Shown one piece after another: positions 23,326 through 35,289 of a stretch of 64,000 nt of DNA. The stretch spans positions 45,211,517 to 45,275,516 of the forward strand of contig NC_081411.1 in assembly GCF_030272615.1 (NCBI RefSeq), in the 5' to 3' direction. Under the pieces are notes generated by a model that saw only the letters and a program-made list of their open reading frames with translations, had not been told where the DNA came from and searched no databases. The number at the start of each line of letters is the position of its first letter. Position 1 is the stretch's first letter. Made by a program: the position numbers and the translations under genes. This DNA is from Cryptomeria japonica (Eukaryota; Streptophyta; Pinopsida; Cupressales; Cupressaceae).

Positions 23326-24289
23326 AACAGTGATGCTGTCTGGGAACCACCAAAGGTACTCTGCATTGCTCTTGTATTCAACAGTCTCAAGTTCCTCCGG
23401 GTGCGTTTTCACATATTTCCTAAAGTCCGCAGGTCCTATGAAAGCGCCCATATTGTCTGCAATTACTCCGGTGCCCTTCCCCAACATCTCATTCTCCTTC
23501 AGTAGAAGATAATCTGGCATATAGCTGTGTACCCAGTGGTCGATGAAAACGAAATCAAAATGAGTAGTATTCATCTCCTTCAAAAATTGTTTGGCTACGT
23601 CAAGGCGCTCGTTGAATTTCCCTTGCACGGAAACGACTTTGGACGACAGCCCTGCCAAACAGAGACATTTCAAATATCAGATTCAATGTGATTTATTATA
23701 AAAAATGTGTATGGACAATGAATACCATTTATCATATCGATGAAATTTAATCTGAACCGTCAATTTTATAAAATTGGTCACAATCCAATCTATAAATAAG
23801 CCATATAATTTTGAAAGTTTCATGCATTTGATACACACAATTAACATAATTAAATGCGGTACCTGCGTGCTCTATGATTTGCCTGGCGATATTGTAGTTA
23901 TCTGGGCTCATCTCAAAAGTGATAAGCTTACTGCCCTCCTTGTGCAGCTGCGAAGCAATCCTCACAGCAGAATACCCGCAGAATGTACCGAGTTCAATAA
24001 CTACCCTTGGATTATATTTATCAAGGGCCTGATCTAAAATGGGTCCCTTGTCGTCGCCAATGTTCATCAACCAGCCAGAGGTTTTCGCATAGGCGTCCAT
24101 TACATTTAACACAGAAAGAGGATTGCCCTTTTCAGCGGTTCTGATGACATGGGCGAGCATAGCTTTCTCTCGCCCGTCCCCTGCTTGGCCCGTCGCATAG
24201 AGCTCCTTCTTGTTGATCAATGCTTTCAGGAAGGAGAAGGTCGTGAATAGAGCTGCCATCAATGCTTTCAGAAAGGAGAGCAGAGCCAT
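23293..24289 (-). CDS. Animal-type catechol O-methyltransferase homologue, two exons
   Basis: Exons 24289-23863 and 23651-23293 join across a 211-bp GT-AG intron into 261 residues. The family moves a methyl group from S-adenosylmethionine to a catechol hydroxyl with Mg2+. Features seen: a hydrophobic N-terminus (residues 1-25), then W73 and MNIGDDKG (75-82), IELGTFCGYSA (98-108, SAM loop), E126 (ribose contact), D180, D208 and N209 (Mg2+ ligands) and E240. These line up with W38, E90, D141, D169, N170 and E199 of mammalian soluble COMT. The catalytic lysine of DHWK is V183 here (DHWVHSY), so activity is doubtful or the chemistry altered. The order of motifs and the DHW block separate it from plant caffeoyl-CoA O-methyltransferases. 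The start was chosen at MALLSF because it follows a TATA box by about 50 bp. The frame is open upstream but without a promoter there. Confidence 0.88.
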
Positions 24290-24336
24290 GTTGAACTCTA
24301 ATGAAGATATGAGTGCATTGATACCTGCACAAGATG

Positions 24337-24347
24337 TATATTTATAG
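24337..24347 (-). promoter_or_regulatory. TATA box of the COMT-like gene
   Basis: Minus strand CTATAAATATA, about 50 bases before the chosen ATG, giving a 5' UTR of about 20-25 bases. The relic copy keeps CTATAAATTAG at the matching place (about 56629-56639). Confidence 0.65.
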
Positions 24348-24563
24348 TAATAAATCATGCCCTGTGTTTTTCCTGTCAAAACATGTGCGCAAGAAATTAA
24401 AAAATGCTTGTCAACCACGCGCAAGAAAAAATCATCACAGTATTATGCATTTCTATGTATCTTGTGTCACGCAAAGACTTCTGGTCCACCTAGAACATTA
24501 GATTACGTATTTGAACAACAATGACAACACCATAGGTAATGCCTTACAAACTAATGTCATGTT

Positions 24564-25131
24564 TGTAGATAACTGATGCTGGACTTGAGAAATCTGCTAA
24601 GAGATCATGCAGTTTGATATTTCCGTAAATCATGTATTTCAGCTTCAGCTGAAAACTGGTGTCCACTGTCATGCCTCTCCTCTCATTGCATTCATAGTTT
24701 AGTTAACTAGACCTTGTTTCTTGCGAATAAAGCATGTAAACCGGTATAAGTTTTTTGTCCACGTCATTGGACTGTTAGCATGTTGTAACTGTTTGTTCTT
24801 TTTTAGTTAAGATATTTTGGTATTTCAAGCAAAGAATGCATGCCTTATTTTTTAACGGTGAATGCTCTGTTTTGAGCGGTTATAGGAACTCTATATTTAG
24901 AGGCCTTCTCCAAGTACGTGAACTATAAAAATGAGAGGCTAATTGTATTCTATGTATGCTATAATTAAAAACAGGGCATCTTTGTCTTTTCTTAAATTCT
25001 GAGTATGATTGGTAAATTCTGTAACTTAATATTTGATCACTTTATGTTATTGCTGTTATTGCATTATTCTTTATGATTATTAGTTTGCTATCAGCTGGGT
25101 ATTAGAAACAGCGGTTCGTTTAGAATCTATA
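24564..25131 (+). repeat. Copia-B LTR 1
   Basis: Begins TGTAGATAACTGATGCTGG and ends GAATCTATA. It aligns over 568 bp with 29258-29824, with scattered substitutions. Confidence 0.9.
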
Positions 25132-25133
25132 AT

Positions 25134-25145
25134 TGATATCAGAGC
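25134..25145 (+). other. Copia-B primer-binding site, initiator Met
   Basis: TGATATCAGAGC, one mismatch to the initiator tRNA-Met primer site TGGTATCAGAGC, two bases after the LTR. Confidence 0.85.
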
Positions 25146-25201
25146 AGGTATTTCTATTGGGTTAAAGTTTGTTTGTTGTTAGAATTTTGCCAAAGTGAAC
25201 C

Positions 25202-28200
25202 ATGTCGAATTCCAACAACTTTCCTGTTCCTGAATTTAATGGAAATGAATATGGTTATTGGTGTATAAAAATGATGACGTTCTTGGTAGGAAAAGATATG
25301 TGGGACATTGTTGAGTCAGGTTATAAGGAGCCATATGACTAGAATTCCATAACAGGCAATGATTTGACAGCCAAGAAAGAAGCCAAGAAGAAAAATGCTG
25401 AAGCATTGTTTCACATTCAAATAGCTCTTGATAAGAGCTTATTTCCTAGAATTTCAAATGCAAAGTCAGCTCAAGATGCCTGGAAGACTCTAAAAGAAGC
25501 TTATGAAGGCAATGATCAAGTCAAGGTAGTAAAGCTACAGACATTGAAGTGAGAATTTGAGAATTTAAACATGCAAGAGACTGAATGTGTGAGTGACTAT
25601 TGTGTCAGAGTTAAAGATGTGGTTAATAAGATGGCCACACTTGGTGAAATTGTGAACAGTGAGGTTCTGGTTAAAAAGGTGTTGAGGACTCTCACCCCAA
25701 GGTGGAATCATGTTGCCATTATCATAGAAGAAAGCAAAGATTTGAAAACCCTTCAATTTGATCATTTGGTTGGATCTCTTATGTCTCATGAAGAGAGATT
25801 GAAAGATTCATTTGGAGAAAGTGATGTGAAAGCCTTTTCATCCAAATTGCAAATCACAAAGAAAGAGGAAGCCAACAACAACACTAAGAACAATCATGGT
25901 CAAGGTAGTGGCCAAAACCAGAATCATGCAAAAGGAAATAGAGGGAGAGGTGGCTCAAGAGGCAGAGGTAGCTCAAGAGAAAGAGGTAGAGGCAATTTTG
26001 ATAAGAAAAATATTCAATGTTACCATTGTAATAGGTATGGCCACTTTGAAAGGGAATGCAGATTAAAAGAAGGTAAAAGCGTTAATTATGCTAAAGAAAG
26101 TGATGAAACTCCTCCAGAACATTTATTTTTATCTTACTCTAAAGGTGAAACTAGTAGTAAAGATATTTGGTATTTAGATTCTGGATGCTCTAACCATATG
26201 TCAGGGAATGAGAACTTGTTTTCAACAAAGGATAAGAGTTTCAAGTCCAAGATTTAGCTTGGTGATGACAAATCATTAGAGGTTGTTGCAAAAGGAGCTA
26301 TGGAAGTCCACACAAAAGAAGGTACAAAAAGGGTTAATGATATTTATTATACACCCCAATTAAAGCATAATTTGTTAAGTGTTGGACAACTATGTTAGAA
26401 GAACTATAAAATTATCTTTGAGAATAAGAGATGTATAATTTATGAGGGCAATAGGATTGTGACTGTTGTGCCTATGACAAAGAATAGAATGTTCCCTTTG
26501 AATTTCGGTGAACATAACATCAACCTTGCCAATATGGTTATGGCATCTTAGGTATGGACATTTAAATTTTCATAGTTTGAAGACTCTAACATTACATACA
26601 TTAGTTTCTGGTTTAGCTAAGGTTGAAGACCACAAGGAGGTTTGTGAAGGATGTGTCAAAGGAAAGCATGCAAGGGAAAGAATTCCAAAGGACAATGCAT
26701 GGAGGGCTCATCACCCACTTCAACTTACTCATTCTGATATTTGTGGTCCTATGCAAACAAAGAGTTTGGGTAAGTCATCATATTTTATTACTTTTATTGA
26801 TGATTACTCACGAAAATGTTTGGTATATTTTTTGAAGGCCAAAGATGAAGCCCTTGTTACATTCAAGAGGTTTAAAACATGTGTTAAAAATAAGAAGGGG
26901 TGCAGGATCAAATGTTTAAGGAGTGATCATGGAGGTAAATTTTGTTCAAGAGCCTTCCCAAAATACTGTCAGATGAATGGAATCAAGAGGCAACTCACCA
27001 CTACATACACACCTCAACAAAATGGAGTAGCTGAAAGAAAGAATCGTACAGTGGTAGAGATGGCAAGGAGCATGTTACAAACCAAAAAATTGAGCAATAG
27101 TTTTTGGGGAGATTTGGTTGCTACAACAGTGTACATTCTCAATCGTAGCCCCACCAGTGCACTTGACCATATGACTCCTTATGAAGCTTGGTGTGAGAAA
27201 AAGCCTAATGTTAATCATTTAAAAGTTTTTGGTTGTCTCGCTTATGTTCATGTTCCTGATCAAAATAGACAAAATCTAGATGCGAAAACGTGAGTCATGC
27301 ATTTTTATTGGGTATAGTGAGGAAAGCAAGGCTTGTAGGCTTTATAATCCTCTCACTAATAAGATTATTGTCTAAAGAGATGTGATTTTTTGATGAAGGG
27401 GGAGTTTATGGTCATCATCAAAAAGACCATATTGAAAAGGAAAAATTTGTTTTGAATGATGTTATTATTGATGATATTGATCATGAGCAGCCCACTAATA
27501 TTTCTATTTCAAGTGTTTCAAATCTACCAAGTAGCCCATCATTTAATTCTTCAATTTAAAGAGAAAGTTCAACTGCAAGACCAAGTTCAAGCCCAGCTTC
27601 AAGCCCAAGTTCAACAAGAAAGGTAAGGAGATTGAGTGATATCTATCAAAAGAGTGCAAATCAAGCACATGAAGAGACTCCAATAGGTGAGACAGTTTTG
27701 TTTTATTAGCCAAGGCTGATTTTGAACCATCATGTTTTGAAGATGCATGTACTAATGACATTTTGATGCAAGAAATGCAAGAAGAGATGGAATCCATTCA
27801 CAAGAATGATACTTGGGAGTTGACAAAGCTTCCACATGACAAGGAGAAGATTGGCATCAAATGGGTCTACAAGACCAAGTTTAATAGTGATGGAAGTGTT
27901 GAAAGACACAAGGCAAGATTAGTTGCGAAAGGCTTCATACAAAAATATGGAATTGATTATGAAGAGATAGTTGCACTAGTAGGAAGACAGGAGACCATTA
28001 GAATGTTGATTTCATTAGCAGCTCAGAAGAAGTGGAGCATACATCATATGGATGTGAAAAGTGCCTTCTTGAATGGGTACTTAGAAGAAGAGGTATATGT
28101 GGAACAGCCACAAGGTTTTGAGGTGGAAGGAAATGAACATCAGGTCTACAAATTGAAGAAGGCCTTGTATGGCCTAAAGCAAGCACCAAGAGCATGGTAT

Positions 28201-29270
28201 GCTAGAATTGATGGATACTTTCAAGAGAATGGCTTCACAAGAAGTAAGAGTGAGCCTACACTTTACTACAAGAAAAAAGGTAATGAATTTCTTATGATAA
28301 GTTTGTATGTTGATGATCCATTGTATATGGGTAGTAATCCAAAGATAAAAGATGAGTTCAAAGTTTCTATGATGAATGAGTTTGAGATGAAAGATCTAGG
28401 ACCCATGAAATATTTTCTAGGAATGCAGATTTATCAAAGGATAAAATTTTCACTTGTCAATCAAATTATGCAAGGGATATGATGGAAAAATTTGAAATGG
28501 TTAAATGTAACCCAAATTCAACTCCAAGTGCTCATGTAGTTGTGGTGTGTAGAGATGATGGTGTTGAATTAGTTGATGAGACAGAGTACACTAGTATTGT
28601 TGGGAATTTGATGTTTCTAATCCACACAAGGCCTAATATTGCTTATTCAGTTTCACTTATTTAAAGGTACATGACAAATCCATCAAAGACACACATGAAG
28701 GCAGTGAAAAGGATTTTGAGGTATGTTAAAGGCACTATAAATTTTGGTATTCATTACTACTCTTCTAAATAATTCAATCTTGTTGGCTTTAGTGATTCAG
28801 ATTGGGGAGGTAGTTTGGATGACCATAAGTCTACATCTAGAAATTGTTTCTCTTTTGGTTCTAGTTTCATTACTTGGAGTTCCAAGAAGCAGAGCATTGT
28901 TGCCCTCTCATCCACCGAAGCAGAGTATGTTGCAGTTACTTCAGTGCATACACAAGCCCTTTGGCATAGAAAAATTCTTGAAGAAATCAGAGAGAAACAG
29001 GTTCAACCTACAGTGATTTATTATGACAATGCAAGTGCCATAAAATTAGCAAAGAATCCAGTCCATCACAATAGGACAAAGAATTTGGATTTGAAGTATC
29101 ATTTAATTTGTGATTTGGTACAAAAGAGGGAAGTGGAATTAAAGCACATTAGCACTAAAGATCAGTTAGCAGATATCTTCACCAAAGCGGTTAAAAAAGT
29201 TCAGTTTCCAACACTTCGAGATCAGATTGTGAGCCATCTTAGCATCAAGACAGAGTATGTAGATAACTGA
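25202..29270 (+). pseudogene. Copia-B gag-pol relic
   Basis: Gag opens MSNSNNFPVPEFNGNEYGYW and runs to a zinc knuckle CYHCNRYGHFEREC (about 26021-26060). Protease has WYLDSGCSNHM (about 26170). Integrase keeps its HHCC start (LRYGHLN) and the acidic residues in THSDICGP, RSDHGGKF and NGVAERKNR. Reverse transcriptase (27830-28480) has VKSAFLNGYLEEEV, LYGLKQAPRAWY and YVDD at about 28306. RNase H has SDWGGSLDDHKSTSR, TEAEY and YYDNASA. The order protease-integrase-RT is the Copia hallmark. Stops occur in gag (about 25340, 25551) and protease (26256, 26396), with frameshifts between integrase, RT and RNase H, so it is inactive. The stop codon of the final frame lies inside the LTR. Confidence 0.94.
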
Positions 29271-29824
29271 TGCTAGACTTGAGAAATTAGCTAAGAGATC
29301 ATGTAGTTTGATATTTCCGTAAGTCATGTATTTTAGCTTTAGCTGAAAACTGTGTCCACTGTCATGCATCTCATCTCATTGCATTCATAGTTTAGTTAAC
29401 GAGACCTTGTTTCTAGGGAATAAAGCATGTAAACTGGTATAAGTTTTTTGTCCACATCATTGGACTGTTAGCATGTTGTAACTGTTTGTTCCTTTTTAGT
29501 TAAGATATTTTGGCATTTCAAGCAAAGAATGCATGCCTTATTTTTTAAAGGTGAATGCTCTGTTTTGAGTGGTTAAAGGAACTCTATATTTAGAGGCCTT
29601 CTCCAAGCACGTGAACTATAAAAATGAGAGGTTAATTGTATTCTATGTATGCTATAATTAAAAATAGGGTATCCCTGTCTTTTCTTAAATTCCGAGTATG
29701 ACTGGTAAATTCTGTAACTTAATATTTGATCACTTTATGTTATTGTTGTTATTTCATTATTCTTTATGATTATTAGTTTTCTATCAACCGAATATTAGAA
29801 ATAACAGTTCATTTGGAATCTACA
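29258..29824 (+). repeat. Copia-B LTR 2
   Basis: Aligns with LTR 1. It starts TGTAGATAACTGATGCTAG and ends GGAATCTACA. It is followed at once by a new primer site, so it serves both as 3' LTR of the first unit and 5' LTR of the truncated second unit. Confidence 0.9.
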
Positions 29825-29826
29825 AT

Positions 29827-29838
29827 TGGTATTAGAGA
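29827..29838 (+). other. Second Copia-B primer-binding site
   Basis: TGGTATTAGAGA, two mismatches to the initiator-Met site, directly after LTR 2. A primer site after what should be the last LTR shows that the element continues as a tandem. Confidence 0.8.
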
Positions 29839-29894
29839 AGGTATTTCTATTAGGTTAAAGTTTGTTTGCTGTTAGAATTTTACCAAAGTGAACC

Positions 29895-30293
29895 ATGTCG
29901 AATTCTAAGAACTTTCCTATTCTTGAATTTAATGGAAATGAATATGATTATTAGTGTATAAAAATGGTGTCCTTCTTGGTATTTAAAGATATGTGGGACA
30001 TTGTTGAATTACGTTACAAGGAGCCAGATGACTAGAATTCCGTAACACGCAATGATTTGATAGCCAAGAAAGAAGCCAAGAAGAAGAATGCTGAAGCATT
30101 GTTTCACATTCAAATAGCTCTTGATAAGATCTTATTTCCCAGAATTTCAGATGCAAAGTCAGCTCAAGATGCCTGGAAGACTCTAAAAGAAGCATACGAA
30201 GGCAGTAATCAAGTCAAGTTAGTAAAGCTACAAACATTGAAGTGAGAATTTGAGAATTTAAAGATGCAAGAGATTGAATGTGTGAGTGACTAT
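29895..30293 (+). pseudogene. Truncated second copy of Copia-B gag
   Basis: Starts MSNSKNFPILEFNGNEYDY and repeats the first 400 bases of gag in 25202-25600, including the same two stop positions after EPDD and LQTLK. The homology stops at GTGAGTGACTAT and is joined to the final 11 bases of the LTR. The shared stops mean that both units derive from one already defective copy. Confidence 0.9.
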
Positions 30294-30303
30294 GGAATCT
30301 ACA

Positions 30304-31130
30304 ATGTTGGCAACAATTTTCATTCTTGGGTAAAGCTAAACATGGCCGGCATTTGTTGGTTGCATAATAAGGTTGAGTCAAATTTGGGCCGCATTTGATG
30401 GTTATATTTGATAGTATGCATTTTGATGGTTACATTTGATGGATCTATTATGAGTAGAGTTTTTATAGTATATTTGGTTGAGCCAAATTTGGCATTATAT
30501 TTGGTAGTTGCATTTCATGGTTAGATGTATTATGAATATAGTTTGAATATCATATTTTAAATTTTGGTTTAGTTCATCTAAAATCACACTTTACTTTTGA
30601 GTAAAACTCATCGATTAGGGTATGTTCCCATGTGGCTACTTAGCTTATTTTGGCTAGCAGCCATTGCTCAATATTTTTAGGAATTATTTGTGGAGCAGTT
30701 GGTCCCATGAATATTTGTCTTTGTTGTTTATTTTTAAGAAAAATAATTTAATTACTTTTTAATAGTATTAATACTAATTTGTGCACTTAAAATCTGAAAA
30801 CAAAATAGAAATAAAATCTTAAACAAAGAGGAAGAATAAATTGTGGAGCCACATGGCACTTTTGTTAATAAGCAGTCACTGCTTATTTCTAGCCCCCACT
30901 TTTGTTAATTTGTTAGGGTTGTAGATTTGCAATTTTTTTTATGTTATATTATTTCTTTTGTAATGGAAGTTAATTTTGTTTGTTTGCTTGCATTCTTTGT
31001 GGAATTTTTTAGGTTTTCATGTCTACAAGAATTCACCAATTCTTTAAATGTACTCAACCACCATTTCTCTACAATTACTAAAATTTTGATAGATTTTAAC
31101 AATTATACATCACATAGAGCACCCTAGGAA
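30304..31130. other. Displaced upstream DNA of the COMT-like gene
   Basis: This is the other side of the Copia-B target site, so before the insertion it lay directly upstream of 24563. It matches 56790-57270 in the relic copy. Shared features are the TTTGATGGTTACATTTGATGG blocks, TTGAGTAAAACTCAT against TTGAGTAAAAGTCAT, and GTTTTCATGTCTACAAGAATTC against GTTGTCATGTCCATGAGAATT. Several short TTTGATGG/TTTGGTTG tandem-like blocks lie at 30380-30540. No gene. Confidence 0.75.
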
Positions 31131-32940
31131 GTTAGTTACCAAGATGTTGCATGAATTATGTTTGCTAAAGAATCCCCTAATGGGTTTTCCCTATTATTAA
31201 ATTTGGAAATGTATATTATTGTAAGATAATTTTACTTTAATAAGATATTTAGTACGAAGGTCCTCCTAAAAATTACTATAAAATTGGGTCATGAATGCTT
31301 AGGTCCTATGTGGGATTCAAGTTGACATCATTAGAATTTTACTAAAGGACTTTTTTCTTTTTCATTTTGTTAAATCCAACCATTTTTTAATGTTGCCACT
31401 AACATTTTAATCCTTTTTTACTTGTATTTTCACCCTTGACTAAAGATTTCATTGTCAATATTAAGAAATCTCTACTTATCCTAGTATAGGTCGATTTTCC
31501 TAGTTTATCTTTACCATGTCATATTAGTTTGATATAGTATATAGCCTCTCTAGCTTCTATTATGTGTGTCAAACCGAACATTTTATATTTTTATTTTAAT
31601 TTGAAACTATAAGAGGTTCTAAATAGAAGTGGATCTTTCTAAAGATTTAAATGTGATACTTGATATCCAAATCAATCAAGTGAGATACACTCAATGTGTC
31701 CTCAATTTAAATTCAACCAACACTTTCTTTAGTTGCCAATATGCTAAGCATAAGACCTATGACTTCCCATTGTTGTCTCCTCAATATATATACAACACTA
31801 AACCCACTTTTAGATATTTGAATTATATTGAAAGGAGAAAGGTGATCTATAGTGAAAATTCCAAAAGCCAACAATATTACTAATAATATCCCCTCAACAA
31901 AATCACCATCAAGATCAAGGGGTAATCATTTGACATTTGAAATCCCATAATATAGTTTCAATACTTCCCAACATGAGCAAATGAGATGAATTCCCTCATG
32001 TGGATGTTGGATTATTTTCAGTGATGTCAAGGGGAAATTTTATTGTTAGAGGTTAATTTGTGCCAAAATTATAACATTACTATCAAGATATCATTGGGAA
32101 AGGAAAGAGTTGATTAAATTTACAAAATAATGGTTTATTTCCTACATGAGTTGATCCTTGTTTAAGGCCCTTTCCTTGATTATAAATTACAAAATAAAAA
32201 ATAGATAAAATGGGACCACCCATGTCATAGAGACAGTCCAAATGGATGGGCATTGAAATTATAAATAAATAAATTTCTAGAGGAATTGACCCTCTCTCAA
32301 CTTTGACACCTAATTTGAAAGGGTATTTAAATTAAATAACATTTATTTTATGCCCTCATGTATGAAATCCTTTAAGAGTCACCCATCTTGGGTAAAGATA
32401 TGCTTGAGTGGGGTATATAAGAAGATAAATTGATGGTGGTAGAAGCCATAAATTATTAAACATCTCTCCCAATTTTAGATTAGATTTGTAAGTAAAAATC
32501 AAAGTTTTAGGAGCAGTTATTTGGAAAATTTATGAGCAAATGATTGAAAACCATATTGCAGATTTATATGTAACCTAGCATAAATCAATAAAGATTATAA
32601 GAAAAATTTAAAATAAATATTATATTGAGGAGACTTATGGAGAATTAGAATCGATCCTAAGAAATATTTCATATAATTATTATATAATTTTTTGGTGGTC
32701 AGTACCTCTTAATTAAGGAGGTCATGAGGTTGGTTCCTCTCATTCAAGGAAATGGGTGTCTCTTGTTGATTTGGTTCTTATAAAAGGGGATTGGTGTCTC
32801 TAGTGTGTTGATGCATACAAATAATTAAGAGGGGATTGGTGTCTCCTATGGGTCAATGTATAAATGTATAAAATCTTCCTAAGAAGATTTGTTCAACAAT
32901 CTATTGCATTATAAAGTTAGTTTTAGAAACATCTAAAAAA

Positions 32941-32974
<34 letters not shown>

Positions 32975-35289
32975 CTTCTTCTTATGAGTAGTATAGTTTA
33001 GGTATTATTCTCAAATAATTTGTGAATAATTAAAAAATTAAAAATAGATCCAAATTCATGGTTATAGATACTTTCCTTGGCATATTTTTATTGAGAACCA
33101 TCTACATAGCATAATATCTAATATAACTCATAGAATATCACAAGATACTTGTGAACGGTGACTCCGCTTGGTTTTGTAGAGACAAAAGTACATGAGACAT
33201 AAATATTTGATTGATTCTTGTTCATTGGAAACAGATCTTAGAGCCTATTTATATAACATGTCTAATTGTTAGGAGTTCTAAGATTATCAATTGGAAACAC
33301 TAACATAATGTATGCAATTATTATGTGTGGTCATACATTGTTCTATATATTCCACATTGTGGAGGCACCAGGGTATTGGTTGTACACTTTTATCACACAC
33401 CAAAAACTTGATTGTGTTATCATAGTACCCTTTTTTAGTATTCTACCAAGATTACCCAAGAAACAATGAGATATTTTGGCCTTAAAATATCTATTCTAGT
33501 ATAAATATCACCTACCATAGTACAACTTGATCACCATTATGATAGATCTTCATTTTTTCATGAGCCACTTAGTATAGCAAAAATTCCTATCCTTGTGACT
33601 ACATGTGGACATGACTCCTAATAAGAATATAAGGATCCAACTCTTCCAAGAGGCCTTACTTTTTCCTTTTTGCAACATTACTCCTAGTAATTTGCAAAGG
33701 ATCTTACTACTCTTAGATTTTATGTCTTCTCTCCCTTTCATATGGCTCCTAGGGAGGATATGTGAATTTGACTCCTCCTTGATGACATACTTAGGTATTG
33801 TATATGCTCCATATGTGTTACCAATGTTGACCATATTGCTCACTTTGTACTTTTCTTTTATCTTGATGTTGTAGATTGACAATATCCTAAGCCTTAGGGA
33901 CAAACACTTTGAAAAGACTGGAGTTTTCTTGTCTCTTTGATGTCTAGATGAAAGAATCTCTGGATTCTCCATGATTAATCAAGAGTATGAGAATAAGATA
34001 ATAATCCTACTAAAGTAAGGGATAAATCGAGTTTCTTAAATTGCATCCCTTTATAATTTCAGACTAGGTTTAGACCAACTTTTGTAAATGTTCCTAATTT
34101 ATGCTTAGTTGTGCTAAGTTTTGGGATTGTTTCCATTAAATTTATGAGTTCCTCTATTTGTGACAATTTGTTATGGCTTGGATGCTAGGAACCCTTGTGT
34201 ATATTCAATTTGGATTTAAAATTTTAAAGATGAATGTAAACTTTTAAACAACAAAAAAATATGCTTTGATGTTAGCCTTCCACAAGAACTAATTTGAGAA
34301 GATGTAAGTTACATATAAATACATTTATGTCTCTCATTTGAAAATCTAACTTATAAATTCTAAGGCCTAAAATGAAAGTTCAATCAATCTATTGAAATCA
34401 ATTAGAATAAATCTACAATCAAGGAGTAAATTAATCAAGCAGACAACTTTGTTATAATAATCATGATCAACTAGATTACATTTCTCCATAATGAAACAAT
34501 TCACTAATATGTCCTCGAATACCAAGCCTTGTGTTCAACTTCATGCCAAAGGTTTCATTGTTGAAGTAATATTTGTCAATTCTATATTTCCATTATTGTT
34601 TATTCTCTATCATCTTTAGGACATGCACTCTTTTCATTAACATAATTATTGTGGAGGTGGGAACACTAACATGGCATTTCACTTAGGCAATCTCCTATAC
34701 AATATAACTCTTCTTCCTTGTTTCATGTGTGCTGGGTTTCAGATCATATTGTTAAACATACGCAAGGATATAGAGAAAACTCTCATAGATTATGACAACT
34801 TTTTAACAAACAAAAGCACCTAGGTTAGAGCACCCAACATCCATGTCCAAATATTTTAATCTATTTTCTTGGAAGAAACACCTATAAGGTCTCTCAATTG
34901 TGTTCCTTCCCCTCAATCAAACTTAGAAATATATTAGAACGGGGTTCCCAACACTTCATTCTAACATATTTCTTTTTAGTTTTTTGATCTAGGTTCCTCT
35001 CTACATCTCTTTTCTAGATCTAGCTTGTTGTGTCTGTTATCTATTATATTATCTCCAATAATTGTTGAAAAGACTCATTTTATCATCATTAGCCTAGATC
35101 TCATACACTCACTTGACAATCTCAATTTTTGTACAACAAAAGCATATAATCCTAATTTTTATCTCTCTAATCAGGATTCTAGCTAAACCTACTCATGTTC
35201 CTAAATCTATGTGCTACATATTTAAGATCTAAGTTGTCATCCATATGCATAAGATCTTATTTTCATACATATCAATCTCTCCCCATAAG
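31131..35289. other. AT-rich interval, no gene seen
   Basis: Open frames here (31629-31883, 33550-33972 minus, 33605-33874) show no family resemblance and no splice or promoter context. A pure TA microsatellite lies at 32943-32972. Around 32690-32860, short GGTTGGT and GGTGTCTC units repeat. The sequence may hold old transposon debris that I cannot name. Confidence 0.5.
32943..32972. repeat. (TA)n microsatellite
   Basis: Fifteen uninterrupted AT dinucleotides. Confidence 0.95.

Larger units (their letters stand above)
24564..30303 (+). mobile_element. Copia-B: element with duplicated, partly deleted right end
   Basis: Flanked by the 5-bp duplication ATGTT (24559-24563 and 30304-30308). The order is LTR, Met primer site, gag-pol, LTR, second Met primer site, first 400 bases of gag again, then only the last 11 bases of an LTR (TGGAATCTACA). 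This is what is left of a two-unit, three-LTR tandem after a deletion from inside the second gag into the third LTR. Because the outer edges carry the target duplication, the whole thing counts as one insertion locus. It interrupts the DNA upstream of the COMT-like gene. Confidence 0.9.

Noticed and set aside
23293-24289. Caffeoyl-CoA O-methyltransferase
   Set aside because: It shares the general fold, but the MNIGDDKG, DHW and AEY blocks and their order fit animal-type COMT.
33550-33972. 140-codon minus-strand frame
   Set aside because: No recognisable domain, promoter or splice context, and AT-rich DNA makes such frames common.
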